Shown here: positions 7,244 to 13,245 of the stretch, in pieces
Position numbering within the stretch: position 1 is the first letter of the stretch
How the letters are laid out: each line of letters starts with the position of its first letter
DNA from: CAZEPT01 sp964514225
Lineage (GTDB): Bacteria; Patescibacteriota; Minisyncoccia; Phycocordibacterales; UBA9973
Direction of reading: 5' to 3'
Assembly (NCBI GenBank): GCA_964514225.1
Contig: CAZEPT010000011.1
Coordinates: 1 to 17,589, forward strand
DNA: 17,589 nucleotides
Program-made: the position numbers and the translations under genes
Notes under the pieces: generated by a model
Database searches by the model: none
Told to the model about the DNA's origin: nothing
What the model saw: only the letters and a program-made list of their open reading frames with translations

Positions 7244-7966
7244 TTAAAAATCAAAATGCATAATCTCTGTTAAAACGACCGAATTTTCATTTACATTACC
7301 ACTATAATTTGCTGATGAAAAATACACAGCTGACGTAACTTCGATAGCTTGACTGAGAGCTGGGTTTGTCGATACATCTCGTATGGTCACCACTCGTGAG
7401 TACTCAGAATCAGCTAAATCATTACTGTATAACCCTTCAAGCGCAATGAGTCCAAATTCATAGTATTTGAGTTTAGGAAGATCTTCTGGCGACCCTGCAG
7501 TTGAAGAAGCGATCCCAATTTCATTCGGCAACGCTCCACCACCAGGAGGATTAACAAAAATATTAGCTCCATCTATTCCAGTTCCCCCACCAAACCCTTG
7601 AGTAGTATTGTTTCCGAGATAAAAATCACACCCATTTGAACAATTTGGATTTACAAATTGATTCATAAATTCATCTTTATGAAACCCTTGAAGTATAAAA
7701 GATTTTTGAATTTGCTTAACATATTCAACACCTTCCTGAGCTAAATACTGAGCAGTTAATCGACGTTTCGTCTGATTAATATCCTGAAGAGAATTCGAAC
7801 TGACTTGAGAAACAGCAACAAAAGCAATCATAAAAACAGTTAAGCCGACGAGTGTTTCAATCAACGTAAACCCCGATACCGATTTTGTTCTATCATCTTG
7901 AAGTAGTAAAAATGATGGTGGGGTACATCCATTTTGTGTGTTTAATTGTCTCGGTTGTATATTCAT
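7244..7966 (-). CDS. Minor pilin, PilV/GspI-like, with long leader
   Basis: A prepilin with a clear processing motif: SGFTLIETLVGLTVFM, with cleavage after Gly, Glu5 present and a long N-terminal helix. After the helix, YLAQEGVEYVKQIQ resembles the conserved stretch of GspI/PilV proteins. The leader before the cleavage site is 32 residues, far longer than the 5-12 usual in this window. It contains a 19-residue segment starting GCTPPSFLL that ends at the cleavage site (7874-7930). The globular part is about 190 residues and rich in Gly and Asn. The gene starts 3 bases after the stop of the gene above (TAA-TAT-ATG) and its stop is 1 base before the next ATG, so it is tightly coupled on both sides. 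Inner membrane before assembly, then pilus or pseudopilus. Confidence 0.88.
   Translation of the reverse strand: MNIQPRQLNTQNGCTPPSFLLLQDDRTKSVSGFTLIETLVGLTVFMIAFVAVSQVSSNSLQDINQTKRRLTAQYLAQEGVEYVKQIQKSFILQGFHKDEFMNQFVNPNCSNGCDFYLGNNTTQGFGGGTGIDGANIFVNPPGGGALPNEIGIASSTAGSPEDLPKLKYYEFGLIALEGLYSNDLADSEYSRVVTIRDVSTNPALSQAIEVTSAVYFSSANYSGNVNENSVVLTEIMHFDF
7874..7930 (-). other. 19-codon insert before the cleavage site of the GspI-like pilin
   Basis: The segment GCTPPSFLLLQDDRTKSVS lies immediately before GFTLIE. Its length is exactly 57 bp, the same as in the pilins at 7970 and 10852. Its first bases on the minus strand (TGTACCCCACCA) resemble those of the 10852 copy (TTTACCCCCACACC), and both end in a V-S dipeptide. 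Confidence 0.7.
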
Positions 7967-7969
7967 ATA

Positions 7970-8662
7970 TTAAAACTCTGGAGCACGCGGAGTAACCGCT
8001 GTTTGAATATTAAAGGTTGATTGATCATTTTGATATGTAATCGTACCTGAGAGACGAAGTGTGACGAATGGTTGCTTCTGATCTGCTGTATTTTCTGAGT
8101 ACAAAACAGAAAAACCTGAATTTTGATAAGTAATTTCTATAGGGCCAGGAGTCAATCGCATATAAGGACCTGCATCACCTGTTATGGATTTATACAGCGC
8201 CATCCCATCCCCATCATCTTTAATCCAATACAAAATTTGATCTTCTGGTTTATTTTCTAATCCATCCACCCCCTCAATCGCAATTTTTAAACTCGCCTGA
8301 GGGTCATCACCGACTTCGTTAATACAATCTTTTGGAATTTCAACAACAATATCACTATAATCACCATTACCTCCGACTGGTGCATCACATCGTACATGAG
8401 ATGATGTACGAATATTTCGAACCATATCCTCCATCACCGCATTAATCGTATCTAATTGTTGTTTTTTGAATTGAGTATTTTTTTGATGACGAGTCATTGC
8501 AAGAAGTGAAGAAATTGCCACAATAATTATTAAAACAAAAATACTACTCGAAACAAGGAGCTCGATGAGTGTAAACCCAGACACAGATCCTTGTCGTCTA
8601 AAAATGGATAGTGTTACCGGTGCTGAAACAAAATTTTTTTGTGTTTTGGTTGATGTATACAT
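7970..8662 (-). CDS. Minor pilin, PilW/GspJ-like, with long leader
   Basis: A prepilin with the motif SGFTLIELLVSSSIFVLIIIV (cleavage after Gly, Glu5 present). The post-helix region, with QLDTINAVMEDMVRNIR and a later LYWIKDDGDGMALYKS, has the layout of GspJ/PilW proteins. The ATG at 8662 is chosen over a GTG at 8674 because it forms a TAA-T-ATG junction with the gene upstream; the product is then 230 residues. The leader is 28 residues and includes 19 residues starting NFVSAPVTL directly before the cleavage site. It is part of the H-J-I-K-like minor pilin set that follows pilD. The product would be processed by PilD and joined into the pilus base or tip complex. Confidence 0.86.
   Translation of the reverse strand: MYTSTKTQKNFVSAPVTLSIFRRQGSVSGFTLIELLVSSSIFVLIIIVAISSLLAMTRHQKNTQFKKQQLDTINAVMEDMVRNIRTSSHVRCDAPVGGNGDYSDIVVEIPKDCINEVGDDPQASLKIAIEGVDGLENKPEDQILYWIKDDGDGMALYKSITGDAGPYMRLTPGPIEITYQNSGFSVLYSENTADQKQPFVTLRLSGTITYQNDQSTFNIQTAVTPRAPEF
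8579..8635 (-). other. 19-codon insert before the cleavage site of the GspJ-like pilin
   Basis: NFVSAPVTLSIFRRQGSVS directly precedes GFTLIE. It has the same length (57 bp) and position as the segments at 7874 and 11278. It is more diverged in sequence (Asn-Phe-Val in place of Gly-Phe-Thr, Ala-Pro in place of Thr-Pro) but keeps the basic stretch and the final V-S. Confidence 0.55.
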
Positions 8663-8663
8663 A

Positions 8664-9353
8664 TTACTGATCACGTCGAATACTAATAGCCCCTGTCGGA
8701 TTAATACTCACAATATTAACACCCTCTACTCCTGGGTCCTTAAAAACAATATCAACTGAGTTAGTGACAGCAACAGCATTAGTGGGTGAATCATAATTAT
8801 TGGGATAATTTTTATACATATGAGCATCCGGGTATGGACGAGTAAAAACAATCGACAGATTGTCCAGTGATTGACCTTGTGGAATTCCAGGATAATACCC
8901 ACCCTCAAAAATACCATAAATCTCTCTTCCGTTCTCGACTGAAAAAAGGCTCAAACACTCATTATCTTGAACTGAACATAAACTTGGGTCCCAAGAACCC
9001 GGCATATTATATGCTTGGTCTACGTAAATACCATCATAAAACTTAACTATAAATGCATTTGAGAGAGGAGCGGCAGGATGGATATATACACCATACGCTG
9101 GTTTCCAATCGAGCGGAGGATATATTTTGTCGTTCGGATTGATAGAAGGAAACACACCGGCCATAGCGTTTTGTTGTTGCTCTTTAACAAGAAGTCCTAC
9201 TTCTTGAGCAAATACTGAAAAATCTTGATTTTTTTGGAAGCCTTTGTAGTTGAACATAAGAATCCCCCCTAAGATACTGAAGATGGAAATCACCACAATC
9301 ATTTCAATGACGGTAAAACCATGTTGTTTGTTTTGAGAATAAAAATAATTCAT
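8664..9353 (-). CDS. Minor pilin, FimT/GspH-like
   Basis: A prepilin with leader MNYFYSQNKQH, cleavage motif GFTVIEMIVVISIFSIL and Glu5 present. Downstream is a GspH/FimT-like stretch (FAQEVGLLVKEQQQNAM), in which the helix continues into the globular domain. The rest, about 180 residues, is rich in Tyr, Pro, Asn and Asp and has two nearby cysteines (LCSVQDNECL) that could form a disulphide. The C-terminus has the VDIVFKDPGVEG strand followed by a GAISIRR end, typical of GspH domains. It has a normal short leader, unlike the next two genes. It begins 3 bases after the pilD stop, so the peptidase and its substrates are co-transcribed. Confidence 0.87.
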   Translation of the reverse strand: MNYFYSQNKQHGFTVIEMIVVISIFSILGGILMFNYKGFQKNQDFSVFAQEVGLLVKEQQQNAMAGVFPSINPNDKIYPPLDWKPAYGVYIHPAAPLSNAFIVKFYDGIYVDQAYNMPGSWDPSLCSVQDNECLSLFSVENGREIYGIFEGGYYPGIPQGQSLDNLSIVFTRPYPDAHMYKNYPNNYDSPTNAVAVTNSVDIVFKDPGVEGVNIVSINPTGAISIRRDQ

Positions 9354-9356
9354 GAA

Positions 9357-10166
9357 TTAAATATGCAAGCGAAGGATTATATCTCCTATTGTAACACTAA
9401 AGATAAAAACAAGGCACGTCGCTATGCACATAAAAGGACCAAAAGGTACCTGTGTTTTCATTCCAAATTTTTTGTTTTTTAAGAGAAGTAAAATGACGCC
9501 CACAATTGCCCCGATCCAAAAAGAAAACACTACCGCTGCAATCGCTTGAGAGATACCCAAAAGCCAGCCGATACCGAGGGCGAGTTTTACATCACCAAAA
9601 CCCATTCCACGCCCACGAGAAAAAAACCACAAAAGGAAGAACGGTAGCGCAATAAGTGGACCAGCCAATAGTTGCCAAAGTGATGGAGGAGCAATCGTAA
9701 AACCCCCTTGAAACACAAAAGTGGTACTGATGAGCGCAAGCAGATTAAAGAGCCAAACAAGTTTATCAGGTAAAATCTTGTGATGGTAGTCATAAACAGA
9801 TACAACAATCAGAAGCGCAAAGACGTACATGTAGAATATCATGTAAAAAACTGACGTACCGAGTGAAACTTCTGTGAGAGTCAGAGTCTTTAAAAAAACA
9901 GAAACAAACACCAAACCAGTGATCGCCTCAACAATTGGATACTGAATCGATATCTTTGATTTACACCCATGACACTTCCCTTTTTGATTTACAAAACTCA
10001 CAATAGGAACAAGTTCGTGCCATGTCAGTGTACGTCTACAGGTAAAACACATCGAGCGACCACCTAACCCACGACCAGTGTTGAATCTATAAATAACGAC
10101 GTTGAGAAATGACCCTATAATCATGCCGAGCATGAATACAAAAATTCCATAGATTTCGAGATACAT
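9357..10166 (-). CDS. pilD: Type IV prepilin peptidase / N-methyltransferase
   Basis: A 269-residue integral membrane aspartic protease that cuts prepilins after Gly and methylates the new N-terminal Phe. The N-terminal domain has GSFLNVVIYR and two CxxC pairs (Cys40, Cys43, Cys65, Cys68) that bind zinc in the bifunctional family. Catalytic aspartates are Asp126 (VYDYHHKILPD) and Asp192 (GFGDVKLALG). About seven hydrophobic segments follow the usual pattern. All substrates visible here (seven pilin-like genes) flank it. The start at 10166 is supported by a -10-like element just upstream whose sequence is shared with pilT. It heads the run pilD, four minor pilins, ligA, helicase. Confidence 0.97.
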   Translation of the reverse strand: MYLEIYGIFVFMLGMIIGSFLNVVIYRFNTGRGLGGRSMCFTCRRTLTWHELVPIVSFVNQKGKCHGCKSKISIQYPIVEAITGLVFVSVFLKTLTLTEVSLGTSVFYMIFYMYVFALLIVVSVYDYHHKILPDKLVWLFNLLALISTTFVFQGGFTIAPPSLWQLLAGPLIALPFFLLWFFSRGRGMGFGDVKLALGIGWLLGISQAIAAVVFSFWIGAIVGVILLLLKNKKFGMKTQVPFGPFMCIATCLVFIFSVTIGDIILRLHI

Positions 10167-10177
10167 GACTTAAGTCT

Positions 10178-10183
10178 ATCACA
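10178..10183 (-). promoter_or_regulatory. Putative -10 element of the pilD operon, shared with pilT
   Basis: Minus-strand TGTGATAGACTTAAG lies 2 bases before the pilD ATG and matches the pilT upstream sequence TATGATACACTTAAG at 13 of 15 positions, with identical distance to the ATG. Read as a -10 (TGTGAT), it predicts a leader of about 5 bases. No clear -35. Confidence 0.45.
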
Positions 10184-10208
10184 GGGTGTGTTATTCGTAT
10201 AGAGATAT

Positions 10209-10637
10209 TTAGCAAGCAAAATCAACTGTATCAAAATTCACTGGCCCTTTTCCAGCAAAACCAGTCGAATCAATACAATACCACTGAGAATCAGATGCGG
10301 TTGAAAGAAGTACTTGCGCTGCGTAACTTGAAGCATTAGAGTGGCACGTAACAAGTGTACCCCCAGCCACTTGCGCTTGGATAATTTGACCAATTTTTAC
10401 ATTCAATGCGTTCTGAACCGCAATTCCACAAACATCCGTGTAACTTTGTCCATTATTATCATAGTACATTTCTGCTTCAGGACGAATACCGTTGATTTCA
10501 GCAATTCTCCTTGCGTCCAATGATTTCGCTCGAGCGTTGTTAAGACTTGGAAGAAGTACTGCTGCCAAGATACCGATGATCGCAATAACGATCAAAAGTT
10601 CGATGAGGGTAAAACCTTTGTTTGATTTTAATTTCAT
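10209..10637 (-). CDS. Major-type type IV pilin, paralogue A (142 aa)
   Basis: A prepilin with leader MKLKSNK and cleavage motif GFTLIELLIVIAIIGILA (Glu5 present), then the conserved LPSLNNARAKSLDARR and INGIRPEAEMYYD, and a short globular domain with four cysteines in DVC, VTC, WYC and the final FAC. The four-cysteine pattern and the WYCIDSTGFAGK motif are shared with paralogues B and C, so two disulphides are likely in the mature subunit. The ATG at 10637 is preferred over an upstream start at 10679, which would add 14 residues ending in Met-Lys-Leu-Lys. It has its own promoter (TTGTAA, 16 bases, TATACT) and the first 124 bp around its start are identical to paralogue C. It may form the pilus shaft or serve as an alternative subunit. 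Confidence 0.92.
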   Translation of the reverse strand: MKLKSNKGFTLIELLIVIAIIGILAAVLLPSLNNARAKSLDARRIAEINGIRPEAEMYYDNNGQSYTDVCGIAVQNALNVKIGQIIQAQVAGGTLVTCHSNASSYAAQVLLSTASDSQWYCIDSTGFAGKGPVNFDTVDFAC

Positions 10638-10664
10638 ATACAATATTTTATAAACTATTATTAA
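10541..10664 (-). repeat. Direct repeat (124 bp) over the 5' end of pilin A, identical to 11775-11898
   Basis: This block covers the leader, the transmembrane helix and about 27 bases upstream of the ATG. By eye every base matches the copy at the start of pilin C. A 92-bp overlapping part (10525-10616) is also identical to 11186-11277 in pilin B. Identity includes upstream non-coding bases, so it reflects recent duplication or gene conversion and not only protein conservation. Confidence 0.92.
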
Positions 10665-10693
10665 AGTTTGTTCATACATTAAGTACTGTACCC

Positions 10694-10721
10694 AGTATAC
10701 CCCACACCTATATTTTTACAA
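10694..10721 (-). promoter_or_regulatory. Promoter of pilin A
   Basis: Minus-strand TTGTAA (10721-10716), 16-base spacer, TATACT (10699-10694). The leader is about 50 bases. The spacer and most of the -10 lie in one arm of the inverted repeat 10695-10777, so folding or protein binding at the repeat could affect initiation. Confidence 0.6.
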
Positions 10722-10777
10722 TTCCTTTGAAATATGAGTATGGTTATAATTACAATAAAATATAGGTGTGGGTATAC
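10695..10777. repeat. Long inverted repeat between pilins A and B
   Basis: The arms 10695-10716 and 10757-10777 are complementary over 21 bp with a single unpaired C; each outer end is GTATAC, and the arms include CCACACCTATATTTT and its complement. The 40-base interior is AT-rich and contains TTACAAT twice (one at each edge). The repeat sits between the pilin B stop codon and the pilin A ATG. It could be an operator, an mRNA stem-loop or the remnant of a small palindromic element. No T run follows, so it is not a standard terminator. Confidence 0.75.
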
Positions 10778-10816
10778 CAGATTCGAATAAAAAGAAATCT
10801 TTATGTGATTCAAGAA

Positions 10817-10853
10817 AAGGTTAGATTTTTTGAACTTTTTAAACCTGAACCTT
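10817..10853 (-). terminator. Possible weak terminator after pilin B
   Basis: AAGGTT (10817-10822) pairs with AACCTT (10848-10853), starting at the pilin B stop codon. The loop is long and only a short T run (TTTTC) follows on the minus strand, so this is tentative. Confidence 0.25.
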
Positions 10854-11376
10854 ATGTATTGTCTATATCACAATTAAAGTCCCCCGTAATAAGTGGCTCT
10901 GTTGCATCTACGGTTTTACCAGCGTAGCCAGTTGAGTCAATACAATACCAGACACTATTTGAACCCCCTGTGGATAATTGCACTTTCACAGCATATACAG
11001 TTGCGTTTGCACCACACTGTGAATCTGGACCAACTCCAGCAGCTACCATGAGTTCATATATTTTTACGCTATGAGCATTCGGTGGCGCATCACACATGCC
11101 AGCATACGTATTCCCAATGTCATAATAAAGCTCTGCTTCAGGACGAATACCATTCACCTCAGCAATCTTTCGTGCATCAAGCGCCTTCGCTCGAGCGTTG
11201 TTAAGACTTGGAAGAAGTACTGCTGCCAAGATACCGATGATCGCAATAACGATCAAAAGTTCGATGAGGGTAAAACCCGACACTAATCTTGTTCGATGAG
11301 TATTCACAGGTGAGATTGGTGTGGGGGTAAAACCTTTGTTTTTTTCTCTCTGAGTTATTTCTGTATATAATTTCAT
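10852..11376 (-). CDS. Major-type type IV pilin, paralogue B, with 33-residue leader (174 aa)
   Basis: Close paralogue of pilins A and C in the mature part: GFTLIELLIVIAIIGILA, LPSLNNARAKALDARK, VNGIRPEAELYYD, and four cysteines in MCD, QCG, WYC and FNC. The leader is unusual. It runs MKLYTEITQREKNK, then GFTPTPISPVNTHRTRLVS, then the real cleavage motif. The inserted 19 residues begin with a decoy Gly-Phe-Thr in the same KNKGFT context as the true site of A and C, but with Pro at +4 and no hydrophobic helix. The ATG at 11376 is preferred over a TTG at 11394: a TGC-TATACT element ends 8 bases upstream, so the mRNA is almost leaderless. Whether the long leader delays processing or export is unknown. 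Confidence 0.9.
   Translation of the reverse strand: MKLYTEITQREKNKGFTPTPISPVNTHRTRLVSGFTLIELLIVIAIIGILAAVLLPSLNNARAKALDARKIAEVNGIRPEAELYYDIGNTYAGMCDAPPNAHSVKIYELMVAAGVGPDSQCGANATVYAVKVQLSTGGSNSVWYCIDSTGYAGKTVDATEPLITGDFNCDIDNT
11186..11277 (-). repeat. Pilin B copy of the shared 5' pilin block (92 bp, identical to 10525-10616)
   Basis: Every base matches pilin A over the codons from the cleavage site to the start of the AKALD region. Identity stops exactly at the cleavage codons (GGTTTTACC on the coding strand), where the 57-bp insert begins. Confidence 0.9.
11278..11334 (-). other. 57-bp in-frame insert before the cleavage site of pilin B
   Basis: The insert encodes GFTPTPISPVNTHRTRLVS. 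It is bounded by a 10-bp direct repeat GGGTAAAACC (plus strand, 11268-11277 and 11325-11334). The outer copy continues into CTTTGTT, as at the start of pilins A and C. It also contains a second copy of GTTCGATGAG (11291-11300; first copy 11260-11269). This looks like insertion or slippage duplication at the cleavage-site codons of an ancestor with a normal leader. Confidence 0.8.
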
Positions 11377-11384
11377 GTACTCAC

Positions 11385-11393
11385 AGTATAGCA
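11385..11393 (-). promoter_or_regulatory. Extended -10 promoter of pilin B
   Basis: Minus-strand TGC-TATACT, the same nine bases as before pilin C. It ends 8 bases before the ATG at 11376, so the transcript would begin within about 2 bases of the start codon. Confidence 0.6.
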
Positions 11394-11413
11394 AATTTTG
11401 AGTAGAATCGAAC

Positions 11414-11449
11414 CAAACAAAAAACCACCGATCGGTGGTTTTTTGTTTG
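11414..11449. terminator. Bidirectional terminator, 36-bp perfect palindrome, between pilins C and B
   Basis: A perfect palindrome centred on GATC: the core ACCACC-GATC-GGTGGT is flanked by A and T runs (CAAACAAAAAA on one side and its complement on the other). It begins 17 bases after the pilin C stop and gives that gene a transcriptional end before the pilin B promoter. Confidence 0.9.
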
Positions 11450-11466
11450 TCTTTAAAACAAATAGA

Positions 11467-11871
11467 TTAATCGCACTGATGATCTGTCGTGTCTGGAGCT
11501 GTAACTGATGCATTTTTTCCAGCATAGCCGGTTGCGTCAACACAATACCAGTAGTTACTTGATCCACCGAGTGATAATTGAACTTTAGCAGCAAAGTCAG
11601 TAGCATTACTACTACATGTTCCACCACTTGCAGTAAGAAGTGCTGCAATTTTTGTTGAAGCAGTACAAACATCTGTGTAATTTTGTCCAATATCGTAGTA
11701 TAGCTCTGCTTCTGGACGAATACCGTTAACCTCAGCAATCTTTCTTGCGTCAAGTGCCTTCGCTCGAGCATTATTAAGACTTGGAAGAAGTACTGCTGCC
11801 AAGATACCGATGATCGCAATAACGATCAAAAGTTCGATGAGGGTAAAACCTTTGTTTGATTTTAATTTCAT
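11467..11871 (-). CDS. Major-type type IV pilin, paralogue C (134 aa)
   Basis: A prepilin with leader MKLKSNK, cleavage motif GFTLIELLIVIAIIGILA (Glu5 present) and the same LPSLNNARAKALDARK and VNGIRPEAELYYD stretches as pilin B. The globular domain is small, with Cys69, Cys86, Cys110 (WYC) and Cys133, probably two disulphides, and many Ser/Thr/Gly/Asn residues. The ATG at 11871 is used; a TTG two codons upstream is less likely. It has an extended -10 about 60 bases upstream and a strong palindromic terminator downstream, so it is monocistronic and a good candidate for the abundant shaft pilin. It is the first pilin after pilC. Confidence 0.93.
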   Translation of the reverse strand: MKLKSNKGFTLIELLIVIAIIGILAAVLLPSLNNARAKALDARKIAEVNGIRPEAELYYDIGQNYTDVCTASTKIAALLTASGGTCSSNATDFAAKVQLSLGGSSNYWYCVDATGYAGKNASVTAPDTTDHQCD

Positions 11872-11898
11872 ATACAATATTTTATAAACTATTATTAA
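11775..11898 (-). repeat. Direct repeat (124 bp) over the 5' end of pilin C, identical to 10541-10664
   Basis: Partner of the pilin A block. It ends upstream in TTAATAATAG on the minus strand, beyond which the two upstream regions diverge, although both place a TATACT about 60 bases before the ATG. Confidence 0.92.
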
Positions 11899-11931
11899 TA
11901 ACCTTTATTCTAAAAGACTAGAACTACATGT

Positions 11932-11940
11932 AGTATAGCA
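11932..11940 (-). promoter_or_regulatory. Extended -10 promoter of pilin C
   Basis: Minus-strand TGC-TATACT, with no convincing -35 and a leader of about 55 bases. The 11872-12013 gap otherwise holds a small GCACG-TT-CGTGC hairpin (11955-11966), the only other structure I see in it. Confidence 0.5.
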
Positions 11941-12013
11941 GATTTAGGTAACATGCACGTTCGTGCTGTGGAAAACTACGTATGCCGAGCAAAATCCCCT
12001 TTCTTCTGAAAAT

Positions 12014-13222
12014 TTAACTAATACCGGTTGCGATGTTATAGATCGGAAGCATGACAGATGCCAAGAGTCCTCCAACAGAAACACCCAAAAGTACGATCAT
12101 CGCAGGCTCGATCAATCCGATCAAAGTATCGACTGAACGCTCGACTTCTTCAGAGTAAAATTTTGCAAGTGTTTTTAAGATCGTTCCGAGTGATCCGGTC
12201 TCTTCTCCGACTTTAACCATCTGCGTCATAATAGGAGGAATTGGTTCAAACTGTGCAAAGGCATCTGAGAGTTGAGCACCACTCTTAACAGCTTCCCCTG
12301 TCTCTTTAAGGATTTTTTCATAAATGACATTACCGACAACTGACCCTGTAATCTCGATGGCTTTAATAATCGGCACACCAGATGAAAGCATTGTATCAAT
12401 GTTGTCAGAGATTCGAGCAAGGTAGACTTTCTTAAACATTTTACCAAAGAGTGGCGCTTTGATTTTGAGCCGATCCACCGCTTCTTTTCCTCCCGGAGTA
12501 TTCACTCGAGCATAAACCACAAAACCAAGAATAGCTAAGATGACCGGAGCAAAGAGTCCATAGTTTACCAACAGGTCAGAAAAAGCAAAGACCGCTTGAG
12601 TGAAGAGTGGGATTGGAGTACCAGCACCTTCAATCATTGATTTCATTTGAGGAATGATCATAACGAACATTAAAATCATGACAACCAAGAAAATAAAGAC
12701 AATAAATGATGGATAGACAAGTGCACTTTTAATTTTAGACGTGAGCCGGTGTTGGCGTTCAAGATAATCAGCCAAATAAACGAAAGTCTCAGAGAGCTTA
12801 CCTGACTCTTCTCCAGCGCGGACCATATTGACATAGAATGTTGAAAAAACTTGAGGATGCTTTGAAAGAGCACCTGAGATAGATGTTCCTGCTTGAATAT
12901 CAGCAATAATCGCATCGAGCACTTTCTTGAGTGGTTTTCTTTCAGTACTTCCAGCCAAAAGAGAAAAGGCTTTCATCGCTGAGACTTGAGCAGAAAAGAG
13001 TGTGGCAATTTGTCGCGACATAATCACCACATCTTTAAAAGGAATTTTCTCAAACTTTGCAAAGAAACCAAGAACACCTGTCTTCTCGTCTTCTTCACGA
13101 ATAGATATTACGATAAACCCACGACGTTGAAGTGCCGTAATCGCTACATCTTTTGATTGTGCTTCAATCTTTCCTTCTTTTTCTTCCCCAACTTGGGTAC
13201 TAATACGATACTTGAATGTCAT
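12014..13222 (-). CDS. pilC: Type IV pilus inner-membrane platform protein
   Basis: A 402-residue GspF/PilC family protein that couples the cytoplasmic ATPases to pilin insertion. After a short N-terminal domain (MTFKYRISTQVGEEKEGKIEA, QRRGFIVISI) there are two T2SSF repeats. The first (about 65-190) has MSRQIATLFSAQVSAMKAF and a membrane segment near FIVFIFLVVMILMFVMI. The second (about 265-390) has ARISDNIDTMLSSGVPIIKA and the C-terminal membrane segment AMIVLLGVSVGGLLASVMLPIY. Each repeat has its ExSGxL/ExTGxL-type loop (GEESGKL, GEETGSL). The gene starts 23 bases after pilT, so the two are probably co-transcribed. The extension ATPase PilB and the PilM-N-O alignment proteins are not in the window. 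Confidence 0.96.
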   Translation of the reverse strand: MTFKYRISTQVGEEKEGKIEAQSKDVAITALQRRGFIVISIREEDEKTGVLGFFAKFEKIPFKDVVIMSRQIATLFSAQVSAMKAFSLLAGSTERKPLKKVLDAIIADIQAGTSISGALSKHPQVFSTFYVNMVRAGEESGKLSETFVYLADYLERQHRLTSKIKSALVYPSFIVFIFLVVMILMFVMIIPQMKSMIEGAGTPIPLFTQAVFAFSDLLVNYGLFAPVILAILGFVVYARVNTPGGKEAVDRLKIKAPLFGKMFKKVYLARISDNIDTMLSSGVPIIKAIEITGSVVGNVIYEKILKETGEAVKSGAQLSDAFAQFEPIPPIMTQMVKVGEETGSLGTILKTLAKFYSEEVERSVDTLIGLIEPAMIVLLGVSVGGLLASVMLPIYNIATGIS

Positions 13223-13245
13223 ATGGTTTTACTTATTACGAATAA

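Noticed and set aside
10638..10679. N-terminal extension of pilin A (start at 10679)
   Set aside because: The extra 14 residues give an atypically long hydrophobic leader and are absent from the identical pilin C start; the start MKLKSNK fits both genes.
11373..11819. Minus-strand frame overlapping pilin C (148 aa)
   Set aside because: It overlaps pilin C in another frame and reads through the palindromic terminator; pilin C in the true frame has the full pilin signature.
10541..11898. Repeats around the pilin genes as a CRISPR array or insertion sequence
   Set aside because: There are only two or three copies, they are coding, unevenly spaced and without spacers, a transposase or terminal repeats.
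11955..11966. GCACG-TT-CGTGC hairpin as terminator after pilC
   Set aside because: The stem is only 5 bp and no T run follows on the minus strand; too weak to call.
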